From: CAIMZW01 sp037130455
GTDB taxonomy: Bacteria > Actinomycetota > Actinomycetes > Nanopelagicales > Nanopelagicaceae
Direction: 5' to 3'
NCBI GenBank assembly: GCA_037130455.1
Contig: JBAXSZ010000037.1
Location: 1 to 16,359, forward strand
Length of the DNA: 16,359 nucleotides
Position numbers and translations under genes: made by a program
Notes under the pieces: model-generated
What the model was told of the DNA's origin: nothing
Databases searched by the model: none
The model's input: the letters and a program-made list of their open reading frames with translations, nothing else
Shown here: positions 7,812 to 15,668 of the stretch, in pieces
Position numbering within the stretch: position 1 is the first letter of the stretch
Layout of the letters: every line of letters starts with the position of its first letter

Positions 7812-9053
7812 ATGAATAAGTTCAAGAAGATAGCGGTTGTAGCCATTGCATTCGGGCTCCTAACCTCTGCTCAAACGGCAATAAGTAACGCAGCACCAAC
7901 ATCAGTGTCTGTGGTTATGCCTAATCAATGGAAAGATGCTTTGGCTCCGGAGATTGCAAAATTCAATGCTGCAAACTCGGATGTCAACATCAACGTTCTA
8001 TGGGGAGCTGCGCAAGATCAGCTCATAGCCGCCAACAAGGCTCCTGACATCATTAACACCGGCGATCTTTATATTGTTGCTCAGCGCAATCTTCTCTTGG
8101 ACTTGACTCCTTTTGTAAAAAAGAGCAAGACCATAAATGTAAAAGATTTCTATCCAAATCTCTATTCAGCTCTTGCTTTCCAAGGAAAGCAATTAGCGCT
8201 TCCTTATCGCTTTAATGTCGGCCTGCTTTATTACAACAAAACTCTCTTTGATGCTGCCAAGGTTGCATACCCAGCCAAATCTTGGACTCAAAAGAACCTC
8301 ATTGCTGCAGCAACCAAGTTGACTTCAGCATCAGGAAGCACAGCAACCCAATGGGGAATTACTTCCACATTCGGTTGGTGGGGAGAATGGTTGATTCACG
8401 TGCGTCAAGCAGGCGGAGACTGGTTACAAGACGGTGCGGTTGCCTTGGATTCACCAGCTGCAATCACGGGACTTACCTTCTTCCGTGACAAAGTAACTAA
8501 ATACAAGGTTGCACCAGGACCAAAGGATGATTCACTTGGTGGATTCTCTGGCGGAAAATCTGCCATGGAATATGGTGGACACACTGGTAACTGGCCTTCA
8601 TACAACTCCGTTAAGGGATTGAACTGGGATATCCAGGTTCTACCCCGCGGATCCAAAACAGCTAACGGTGGCGAACTTGCTCTCGAAGCATGGGGCGTAA
8701 ACGCAAAGACTGCCAACGCTGCTGCTGCCTACAAAGTTGCTGAGTACTTGACTTCAACTGCCTTCCTTAGTGTTCAATGGAATTCTCTAGGATTACCTCC
8801 AACGAGAATTTCTGTTGCAAACGCTGCGCTTGCGGTTCCATTTGCAAGCCGCAAGTCGCCCCAGAACCTTGAGGCACTATTTGCTGGTGTGAAGACTGGT
8901 ATGACACTTCCGCGTACCATTCCATTCATTAAGGTAACTCAAGAAGTAGTTCAACCATTCATTGACAAGATGCTTGAGGGGTCCTTGTCACCTGCAGATG
9001 CTGCTGGTCAAGCAACAGCTGCAGCCAATAAGGCACTTTCCATCCTCCAATAG
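7812..9053 (+). CDS. ABC transporter sugar-binding protein (family 1)
   Basis: A 413-residue extracytoplasmic solute-binding protein of the carbohydrate family (SBP_bac_1 type). The start is the ATG at 7812, with GAAAGGA at 7801-7807 five bases upstream; upstream in-frame codons from 7749 are not family-like. The N-terminus MNKFKK plus a hydrophobic stretch and cleavage region TAISNAAPTS form a Sec signal peptide. There is no lipobox cysteine; indeed no cysteine anywhere in the protein, unusual for a binding protein of a monoderm. The mature part shows typical sugar-binding features: PYRFNVGLLYYNKTLF, FGWWGEW, the aromatic-rich GGHTGNWPSY, and LEAWGVN. It lies 59 bases after the GH130 gene and is followed by a hairpin before the permease genes, consistent with higher expression of the binding protein than of the membrane subunits. 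Confidence 0.92.
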   Translation: MNKFKKIAVVAIAFGLLTSAQTAISNAAPTSVSVVMPNQWKDALAPEIAKFNAANSDVNINVLWGAAQDQLIAANKAPDIINTGDLYIVAQRNLLLDLTPFVKKSKTINVKDFYPNLYSALAFQGKQLALPYRFNVGLLYYNKTLFDAAKVAYPAKSWTQKNLIAAATKLTSASGSTATQWGITSTFGWWGEWLIHVRQAGGDWLQDGAVALDSPAAITGLTFFRDKVTKYKVAPGPKDDSLGGFSGGKSAMEYGGHTGNWPSYNSVKGLNWDIQVLPRGSKTANGGELALEAWGVNAKTANAAAAYKVAEYLTSTAFLSVQWNSLGLPPTRISVANAALAVPFASRKSPQNLEALFAGVKTGMTLPRTIPFIKVTQEVVQPFIDKMLEGSLSPADAAGQATAAANKALSILQ

Positions 9054-9083
9054 TCTGGAATAGGAAAGTGTCCAATTAAGTCG

Positions 9084-9118
9084 GTGCCAAGGGGATTTCG
9101 GTCTCCTTGGTACTTTTA
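9084..9118 (+). terminator. Intercistronic hairpin with T-run between binding-protein and permease genes
   Basis: Left arm GTGCCAAGGGGA (9084-9095), six-base loop, right arm TCTCCTTGGTAC (9102-9113): a 12-bp stem with two G-U pairs, followed by TTTTA. It resembles a rho-independent terminator, but the permease genes begin only 32 bases downstream in the same direction and no separate promoter is evident. A partial terminator or 3'-stabilising hairpin that sets the binding-protein to permease ratio is the likely role. Confidence 0.7.
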
Positions 9119-9145
9119 TCAAAAACCCAGTGGAAAGGAGAGAAT

Positions 9146-10039
9146 ATGAGCGTTCGAAATAGGAAAGATACTCGTAACTTCTTTGCCTTCGCTGGAATTT
9201 CCATGATCGGTTTTGCAACCTTTTATCTATATCCAATTATTCGAACTGTTTACATGAGTTTTACGAATACGTCCATCATGGATCCGATGCACGACATGAT
9301 CGGATGGAAGAACTTCAAACGTGCAATTGTTTACGATGATGTCTTTCATCTAGCCCTTCGCAACACCTTTCGTTATGCGATTGCCGTTGCAATTTTAAAA
9401 CTGCTCTTAGCTCTTTTTGCGGCGTTGCTGCTCAATAATCAGATTAAAGGCATTGGATTCTTTCGTTCAGTATTCTTCATGCCATTCGTTATTCCAACTT
9501 TTGCGGTTTCTTATGTCTTTCGATTCTTTTTCCATCCGGCAAACGGGCTAGTAAATCGTATTTTTATCAATTTGGGGCTAAAACCTAGCGGCTGGTATGC
9601 CGATTCCAGAACTTCACTAATCACCTTAGTTGTATCGAGTTTGTGGGGCTTCGGTGTCCCAATGTTAATCTTTTTAGCCGCCCTTCAGCAAGTGCCGCGG
9701 GATCTATATGAAGTCGCAGAATTGGATGGCGCCACGCGATGGCAAAAATTCAAAGCGATAACTATGCCGGCCATCAGTCCCGTGCTTTTCTTTAACATCA
9801 TGTTGGCAACAATTGACTCGCTAAAGAGTTTTGACTTGGCCTTTTTAATGGGTCACGGCGAAGGCTATCCAGCGAATTCAACGCTTCTATATTCGGTCTA
9901 CCTCTTTAACCAGGCATTCAAGAACCCATGGTCTTTGGGTTACGCATCTGCTCTAGCCTTAATGTTCTTCGTAATTCTCTTAACTTTAACTGGAGTGAAT
10001 TTCTTGCTCAGTCGGCTGTACGTGAAGACGGAGAATTAA
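9146..10039 (+). CDS. Sugar ABC transporter permease, MalF/UgpA type
   Basis: A 297-residue inner-membrane subunit with about six hydrophobic segments. The cytoplasmic EAA loop that contacts the ATPase is at residues 189-208 (EVAELDGATRWQKFKAITMP), matching the family consensus. The start ATG at 9146 has a strong ribosome site (AAGGAG, 9135-9140, five bases away); the in-frame codons from 9107 overlap the hairpin and are excluded. It lies one base before the second permease gene and must form a heterodimer with it. Confidence 0.94.
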   Translation: MSVRNRKDTRNFFAFAGISMIGFATFYLYPIIRTVYMSFTNTSIMDPMHDMIGWKNFKRAIVYDDVFHLALRNTFRYAIAVAILKLLLALFAALLLNNQIKGIGFFRSVFFMPFVIPTFAVSYVFRFFFHPANGLVNRIFINLGLKPSGWYADSRTSLITLVVSSLWGFGVPMLIFLAALQQVPRDLYEVAELDGATRWQKFKAITMPAISPVLFFNIMLATIDSLKSFDLAFLMGHGEGYPANSTLLYSVYLFNQAFKNPWSLGYASALALMFFVILLTLTGVNFLLSRLYVKTEN

Positions 10040-10040
10040 T

Positions 10041-10898
10041 ATGCGCACCCGGACCAAATCCGTCACATTCATGCTCTATTTTGCACTTTCCATTACGTCA
10101 CTTGCTTTGCTGCTTCCGCTAATTTCTCTCATGCTGACTTCATTCAAAACATTCAATGAAGCCATTGGCGTGTATAAATGGATTCCAGCTCAGTTCAATT
10201 TCAAAAACTACGAAAAAGTATTCGCACTTAAGAATTTCCACTATTGGATTTACCTTCGAAACACGATGTTGATTTTTGCCATGAAGGCTATCGGAACTAT
10301 CCTCACTTGCACGTTGACCGCCTATGCTTTCATCCGATTCAATGTGAAGTACAAGAACTTCTTTTTCATACTTCTGCTCTCGGTAATTCTTCTCCCCGGA
10401 GAACTGCTAGCAATTCCAACATACCAATTCTATTTGTCAGTGGGCTGGTTTGACACCCCTTACCCATTATTTACTGCTTGTTTCTTTGCCACGGATGTCT
10501 TTATGATCTTCATGTTCCGTCAATTTTTCATGTCGATCCCGAAGGAACTCTTTGAGGCAGCTGAAACTGATGGCGCATCTGAATTTAAGATTTATTGGCG
10601 GATTTTGATACCACTTAGCCGCCCAGCAATCATGACCTGCCTAATCTTGTATTTCACCGGAACATATAACGATCTTTACGGCCCCTTGCTCTACTTATCT
10701 TCACCTGGAAAATGGACAATGGCCCAAGGAATTAAGTCCATCGAAGATATATTCAATCTCGGACCACGCGATTACATCGTGCCATGGAACTTAGTTTCAG
10801 CCGCCACGATTCTTTCGTTGATTCCAGTGATGGTTCTCTTTATGTTCGCCCAGAAGCAGTTCATGGAAAGCGTAGCCAGAACGGGGATCAAGGGATGA
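10041..10898 (+). CDS. Sugar ABC transporter permease, MalG/UgpE type
   Basis: A 285-residue partner permease with six predicted membrane segments and an EAA loop at residues 172-191 (EAAETDGASEFKIYWRILIP). The ATG at 10041 follows GGAGAA at 10030-10035 and lies one base after the first permease's stop. Its stop codon overlaps the next gene's start in an ATGA. No ATP-binding subunit gene is found in the operon, so the transporter must borrow a shared MsiK/MsmX-type ATPase encoded elsewhere, which is common for actinobacterial sugar importers. Confidence 0.94.
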   Translation: MRTRTKSVTFMLYFALSITSLALLLPLISLMLTSFKTFNEAIGVYKWIPAQFNFKNYEKVFALKNFHYWIYLRNTMLIFAMKAIGTILTCTLTAYAFIRFNVKYKNFFFILLLSVILLPGELLAIPTYQFYLSVGWFDTPYPLFTACFFATDVFMIFMFRQFFMSIPKELFEAAETDGASEFKIYWRILIPLSRPAIMTCLILYFTGTYNDLYGPLLYLSSPGKWTMAQGIKSIEDIFNLGPRDYIVPWNLVSAATILSLIPVMVLFMFAQKQFMESVARTGIKG

Positions 10899-12442
10899 GC
10901 CACCGCATTAATCGCAGAAATGTTTTAGTTGGTTCTATTGGGTTGGTGGTTGCTGGCGTTGTGGGAAAAGTGACGTTAAAAGGCGGTCAAGTGGCTAGAA
11001 AATTCGTTTCTTCCACAAAAATCGGTGGCATGCCCATCAATCAAGCGACCGGCGTTCTTATTGATTGGAAAGCTCGAGCAATAGCAACTTATGCAGTTCT
11101 CTTTGATTTCAAAGCAAAAGGACCTAACCTGCCCGTTATTTGGGTGGATACGGAACGACGAAATTATAATTTCGATATGTTTGCACTACCCGCGTACCTT
11201 GGGGATTATCGACAAAATCCACAACACCAAGGTTCTCACGAATCTTTATCTGGGATTGGTGCCGTGCTCGGGGCTTCTCTCACAGGAATCGATATGCGAA
11301 ACTATCAAGGTCGAGATTTCGTGAAAGAAATATTGGGCTATCACCAGCAAAATGGAATTGCCAAGATTCTTCTCAACCAGACTCAGGACAGTGGCAGTGA
11401 GGCTTCGTTCTGGTACATGATCTATCCAAATATTGCCTTCTATGCGGTTAATAGCCTCTATCCAACTGAGCCAATTTTCGATGACATATCGAGAGAGATT
11501 GCAGATCAGTTTCTCTTGATGATGGCTAACTTAAAGAATATTGCGGGCGAATTGTCTTTCGAGTATGCCGGATATAGCTTCTTGAAAAAAGAAGGCGTGG
11601 ATGGATCGTGGAAAGAACCGGATTCCGCTGCTGGCATCGCATGGGTGCTCTACATGGCTTACTTCCGATATCAGGATAAGAAGTACCTTGAGGGTGCAAA
11701 GACTGCGCTGGATTATCTTGAGAAGAAAACGGTCGATGAGAATCCATTTTATGAAGTACTCCTTGCCTATGGCGTAATTACCGCAGCGAGGATGAATCTG
11801 GAAGAGAAAAGTGACTATGACGTCGGCAAATTCTTCGATTGGATCTTCGATGGCTTCTCCAGTACCCGCGCGGGTTGGGGGATCATCTCCGATGTTTGGG
11901 GTGTGTATGAGGTTCATGGACTACAAGGAAGCGTCGTAGACTCTGGCGGCTATGCCTTCGCGTTTAACACCTTTAACATGGTTGCCGCACTTGCGCCGCT
12001 CCCAATTTACGCGCCGGAGTACACCCAGGAAATTGGTAAATGGTTATACAACGTGGCGCTCTCGGCTCGCCTCTTCTATCCTGATCAACTTCCCGCTGAG
12101 AATCAAAGCCAACCTGAATTAATGAAGGAATACGGTGGTGGCATCGCGTATGAAGGGATTCGAAAAGAATGGGCCTTCAAGTACCCATTTGCCACAGCGG
12201 ATTCACGCCGAAGCACTTGGGCAGAGACTGACCTTGGAATCTATGGGTCTGGCCTTGTGGGTGTCATGAGCGGCTTGATTTCTAAAGTGGAGCCAACCGG
12301 AGTGGTCGTATTTGAGATTTCGAAGACCGACTTTTTTCCAGTTTCGCCAAGGTCCGTATTCCTGGCATACAACCCAACAAAGGCAGCACAGAGTTTTCAA
12401 GGTAAGAGCTTGGCAAGTGGCGAATCCCGGCTATTTTATTAG
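10895..12442 (+). CDS. Exported or membrane-anchored protein of unknown function, alpha/alpha-barrel-like, in the sugar operon
   Basis: A 515-residue protein whose ATG overlaps the permease stop (ATGA), so the two are translationally coupled; the preceding AAGGGA supplies a ribosome site. The N-terminus has a twin-arginine-like motif, INRRNVLVG (5-13), then a hydrophobic stretch to about 24 without an obvious cleavage site, suggesting Tat export or an N-terminal anchor. Residues about 175-400 are rich in amphipathic helices with aromatic and acidic residues, for example GSWKEPDSAAGIAW (237-250), YEVLLAYGVITAARM (286-300), GLQGSVVDSGGYAFAFNTF (342-360) and GKWLYNVALSARLFYP (381-396). This resembles the (alpha/alpha) barrels of several glycosidases, lyases and epimerases. 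The last 60 residues look like a small beta domain. I do not recognise a characterised family. Its place suggests a role in processing or binding the transported sugar outside the cytoplasm. Confidence 0.75.
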   Translation: MSHRINRRNVLVGSIGLVVAGVVGKVTLKGGQVARKFVSSTKIGGMPINQATGVLIDWKARAIATYAVLFDFKAKGPNLPVIWVDTERRNYNFDMFALPAYLGDYRQNPQHQGSHESLSGIGAVLGASLTGIDMRNYQGRDFVKEILGYHQQNGIAKILLNQTQDSGSEASFWYMIYPNIAFYAVNSLYPTEPIFDDISREIADQFLLMMANLKNIAGELSFEYAGYSFLKKEGVDGSWKEPDSAAGIAWVLYMAYFRYQDKKYLEGAKTALDYLEKKTVDENPFYEVLLAYGVITAARMNLEEKSDYDVGKFFDWIFDGFSSTRAGWGIISDVWGVYEVHGLQGSVVDSGGYAFAFNTFNMVAALAPLPIYAPEYTQEIGKWLYNVALSARLFYPDQLPAENQSQPELMKEYGGGIAYEGIRKEWAFKYPFATADSRRSTWAETDLGIYGSGLVGVMSGLISKVEPTGVVVFEISKTDFFPVSPRSVFLAYNPTKAAQSFQGKSLASGESRLFY

Positions 12443-12514
12443 ATATATCTCTCAATCCATTGGTAATAATTGTCGGTAAAGTACGAGCAAACGACCTACT
12501 CAAAGGAGACTTGG

Positions 12515-13831
12515 TTGAGCCGATTTAAGATTGCCATTGTTGGTGCCGGGCCTGCCGGTTACTTCAGCGCCCAGGCGCTTCAGAATTCCGAGACCGAAGA
12601 TCTGTCCTTTGCCATAGACATGATCGAACGCCTACCAACCCCATGGGGTCTGGTCCGCTCTGGAGTTGCACCCGATCATCCCAAGATCAAAACGGTCTCC
12701 AAAGTATTTGAAAAGGTAGCAACCCATCCAAACTTTCGCCTCTTCGGAAATTGTGAACTTGGCACGGATTTCTCAATGGAAGACTTAACATCTCGATATG
12801 ACGCGGTCATTATGTGTACCGGATCATCTCTGGGTAAAAAGTTAGGCATCCCCGGCGAAGATCTGGCTGGTTCTATTTCCGCCGCAGATTTTGTGCCCTG
12901 GTACAACGGCCACCCGGATTACGTCAACGTTCACGTTGATCTCAATGGCTCCGTAGCAGTTGTTATTGGTGCCGGAAATGTGGCCATGGATTGTGGTCGA
13001 ATTTTGGCGTTAGATCCCACTGAGTTGGACACAACAGATACCGCCGATCACGCGCTCGCAAAACTTCATGCAAGTCATATCCGACAGGTTTATATAGTTG
13101 GACGTCGAGGACCAGAGCATGCTGCGTTTACCGCCCCCGAACTTCGTGACCTGCCTAAGTTGGAACATACCGATGTGGCTATTGATGGCGAAGTTATTAA
13201 AGAGGCCCTTGCTCGAGCTGAGGCTGCTGGAGAGATTGAAAAGGATGTTCGGAATAATCTAGAAGCTATGCGCATCATTGCTGAATTGGAACCGGAAAAT
13301 CGGGGCAGAGCGCTAGAGCTTCGCTTCTTATCAACTCCGAAAGAGATTAAAGGCAGCGATCGCGTAGAAGAAATAGTTTTCGGAATCAATAGAATCGAAA
13401 ATGACAAAGTTGTAGATACCGGCGAAACCTACTCAATTAAGTGTGACCTGGTTATTTCGGCCATTGGCTACGAAGCAGTGCCCATAGACGGCGTGAAATT
13501 CGTTAAAGGCAGAATCGAAAACGAAGAAGGTCGGGTTGCAGGATCAAATATTTACACTGTGGGCTGGGCGAAACGCGGTCCATCAGGTGTTATCGGTACC
13601 AACAAGAGCGACGCATCAGAAGTAGTGAAACTGGTAGTTGAAGATTTATCCCAACCAAAAACTTCTGGAGACATAACCGAGTTAATCAAGCCTGGCCACG
13701 TTGTAGTCGACCAGCCTTATTGGGAGCGAATCAACGCTGCCGAAATCGCTGCTGGGGAAGCGGTAGGAAAACCTCGCGCGAAGGGAATTACTATAGAAGC
13801 GCTTCTGAATATGGGACTACTTTTAGGTTAA
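12515..13831 (+). CDS. fprA: Ferredoxin/flavodoxin-NADP+ reductase, FprA (adrenodoxin reductase-like)
   Basis: A flavoprotein of 438 residues that moves electrons between NADPH and ferredoxin. The FAD-binding motif IVGAGPAG is at 8-15, followed by ERLPTPWGLVRSGVAPDHPK (38-57), diagnostic of the adrenodoxin-reductase/FprA group. The NADP-binding motif VIGAGNVAMD is at 150-159 and VGRRGP at 195-200; the C-terminal GWAKRGPSGVIGTNK (350-364) is also conserved. The start is TTG at 12515: AAAGGAG at 12502-12508 lies six bases upstream and the protein then begins MSRFKIAIVG. A longer frame from 12470 has no ribosome site. It stands alone between the sugar operon and the PHP gene, and its housekeeping role (iron-sulfur and P450 electron supply) shows no link to either. 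Confidence 0.93.
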   Translation: MSRFKIAIVGAGPAGYFSAQALQNSETEDLSFAIDMIERLPTPWGLVRSGVAPDHPKIKTVSKVFEKVATHPNFRLFGNCELGTDFSMEDLTSRYDAVIMCTGSSLGKKLGIPGEDLAGSISAADFVPWYNGHPDYVNVHVDLNGSVAVVIGAGNVAMDCGRILALDPTELDTTDTADHALAKLHASHIRQVYIVGRRGPEHAAFTAPELRDLPKLEHTDVAIDGEVIKEALARAEAAGEIEKDVRNNLEAMRIIAELEPENRGRALELRFLSTPKEIKGSDRVEEIVFGINRIENDKVVDTGETYSIKCDLVISAIGYEAVPIDGVKFVKGRIENEEGRVAGSNIYTVGWAKRGPSGVIGTNKSDASEVVKLVVEDLSQPKTSGDITELIKPGHVVVDQPYWERINAAEIAAGEAVGKPRAKGITIEALLNMGLLLG

Positions 13832-13832
13832 C

Positions 13833-13848
13833 AAAGGTGACCTTTTTT
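13833..13848 (+). terminator. Short candidate terminator after fprA
   Basis: A 5-bp stem AAAGG / CCTTT with a TGA loop begins two bases after the fprA stop and runs into a total of six T residues. The stem is short and only moderately stable, so termination may be partial. Confidence 0.4.
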
Positions 13849-13958
13849 CGTCTTCTCGTAACATAATTTTCACTTAACAATGTTTCGGAGTTCAATTTGA
13901 TTTTCCATTAGTGTCCTAACTTTCCACAAGTCAACTTCACTTTTGGAAAGGTCCCAGC

Positions 13959-15659
13959 ATGTGCGAAGGTCATTCACACGAACACGGTCAGGCTGAAAAC
14001 ACAACTTGGCAAGAAGATTCTGCTCCAAATGAACTAGAAATTTCTCGTCGCGGACTCATTGGAGCTTTAGGTGCGGTCGCCGGTGCAGCCGCCCTATCAC
14101 CGTTAGGTGCGGCACCAGCCGGAGCAACATCTTTTACTGAGGCACACAATCGCGTCACAAACCCATGGAAGCCTGCGCGTTATCAACTCGCTGGTGATCA
14201 CCATATTCATACTCAATATTCACGAGATGCGATGCATACTGTTAATAACCAGGTTAAGAAAGCAACTGAATATGGTTTGGATTGGATGGTTATTACCGAT
14301 CACGGCGGCACTGCCCATCAGAAATATTCGATCGACAAGATCACTCCAGATATTGCGGCCGCGCGCAAAGCTTTCCCTACTGCTGTTTTTCAAGGACTCG
14401 AGTGGAACGTGCCTGGTGCAGAACATGCAACCGTAATTCTCCCACCGCACGTAACTACCCCGGCAGTTCTCAAGCAATTTGAACTTCTCTTCGACGGAAC
14501 TGTTTTAGCGGATGCGAAGACCATTACAAATGCCAATGCTTCCGACGGTGAACCATATGCTGTTGCAGGTCTAAAGTGGTTGGCTGGCCAAGTTAAATCG
14601 GGTGTTGTGCCAATGGCACTGATGTTTGCTAATCACCCCACACGTAAAGGTTTAGATTCCCCACAAGAAATCCGTGCCTGGCGTGATGCTGCACCAGGAA
14701 TTGCAATGGGTTGGGAAGGTGCTCCTGGACACCAGGCGGCAGGAATTTCAAAAGCAAAAGGCGGACCAGCTTCTGGTCGCGGATACTATGACAACAACTT
14801 CGATGAGAAATATTCATATGAAGGCTATCGTCCAAACGCTACCGAAAACCCCCTTCGTACCTACGGGGGTTTTGACTGGGGAACAGCTCGTGTGGGTGGG
14901 CTTTGGGATTCTTTATTAGCAGAAGGTAAGCCTTGGTGGATCACTGCGAATTCAGATTCACATCAGATGTGGAACGAAACATTAGTCGGAGGAAGCCTAA
15001 CTAAGGCTGGCGCACTGGATACCGCCGTTTACAACGCCACCGGAAAGTATGCCGACCCAGTTGACTCAAAAATTGCTCAATCAAGCTACGGTGACTTTTT
15101 TCCAGGCTACTACTCACGCACCATTGTCTCCTCAAAGAGTCGTTCCTATCTAGGTGTAATGAAGGCGATGCAATCTGGTCAAATCCTTACAACCCACGGA
15201 GGCATCATTGCAGGTGCTGATATTCGCGTACAGACCGATGACGATAAGCAGGGTGTGACAACCGGCGGACGTACATTCGTTCGTAAAGGTGGAACGGTAA
15301 CTGCAACAATCAGTATTACCCTGGCTTCACGAGCGAACTATGCTGACTTTATTCCAAAGTTGAAAAAGGTTGACCTAATTTCTGGTCCGATTACTGGTCC
15401 AGTCACGGATGCCAAAACAATGTATGCACCAAATACCAACGTCACCAAGACATTCGAAATTACGCAAAACGGTGGGCTGGTTGAACTTACTTACACTTTC
15501 ACCAATGTTGGAAATTCCTTTTATCTTCGCTATCGAGGGAGCGACGGTAAAGTTCTTGCAAAGAACGGAATTGATCCAGCGATGGATGTAGTCGGAGATT
15601 CAGATCCATGGAATGATCTCTGGTTCTACACCAACCCAGTATTTGTTGATGCAATTTAG
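13959..15659 (+). CDS. Tat-exported PHP-domain metallophosphoesterase
   Basis: A 566-residue protein. GGAAAGG at 13945-13951 sets the ATG at 13959. After a Cys/His-rich head (CEGHSHEHG, 2-10) comes a twin-arginine signal ISRRGLIGALGAVAG (28-42), a hydrophobic core and an AGA cleavage site near 56. The mature domain has the PHP metal ligands in order: GDHHIHT (79-85), TDHGGT (113-118), GLEWN with Glu148, AEHATV with His156, ANHP with His226, and ANSDSH with Asp333 and His335. This is the histidinol-phosphatase/PolX-type trinuclear metal centre. The C-terminal part (about 430-566) looks like a beta-sandwich. The substrate is presumably a phosphoester outside the cytoplasm, perhaps for phosphate scavenging, but the sequence does not show it. 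No strong promoter was found in the 127 bases upstream. Confidence 0.88.
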   Translation: MCEGHSHEHGQAENTTWQEDSAPNELEISRRGLIGALGAVAGAAALSPLGAAPAGATSFTEAHNRVTNPWKPARYQLAGDHHIHTQYSRDAMHTVNNQVKKATEYGLDWMVITDHGGTAHQKYSIDKITPDIAAARKAFPTAVFQGLEWNVPGAEHATVILPPHVTTPAVLKQFELLFDGTVLADAKTITNANASDGEPYAVAGLKWLAGQVKSGVVPMALMFANHPTRKGLDSPQEIRAWRDAAPGIAMGWEGAPGHQAAGISKAKGGPASGRGYYDNNFDEKYSYEGYRPNATENPLRTYGGFDWGTARVGGLWDSLLAEGKPWWITANSDSHQMWNETLVGGSLTKAGALDTAVYNATGKYADPVDSKIAQSSYGDFFPGYYSRTIVSSKSRSYLGVMKAMQSGQILTTHGGIIAGADIRVQTDDDKQGVTTGGRTFVRKGGTVTATISITLASRANYADFIPKLKKVDLISGPITGPVTDAKTMYAPNTNVTKTFEITQNGGLVELTYTFTNVGNSFYLRYRGSDGKVLAKNGIDPAMDVVGDSDPWNDLWFYTNPVFVDAI

Positions 15660-15668
15660 TTCAAATCA

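Noticed and set aside
12441..12470. AGATATATCT palindrome and TAATAAT as an fprA promoter
   Set aside because: The -10-like word has no acceptable -35 partner, and the palindrome is a short AT-rich match expected by chance.
12470..12514. 15-residue extension of FprA from a TTG at 12470
   Set aside because: No ribosome site precedes it, whereas TTG at 12515 has AAAGGAG at ideal spacing and starts directly at the FAD-binding strand.
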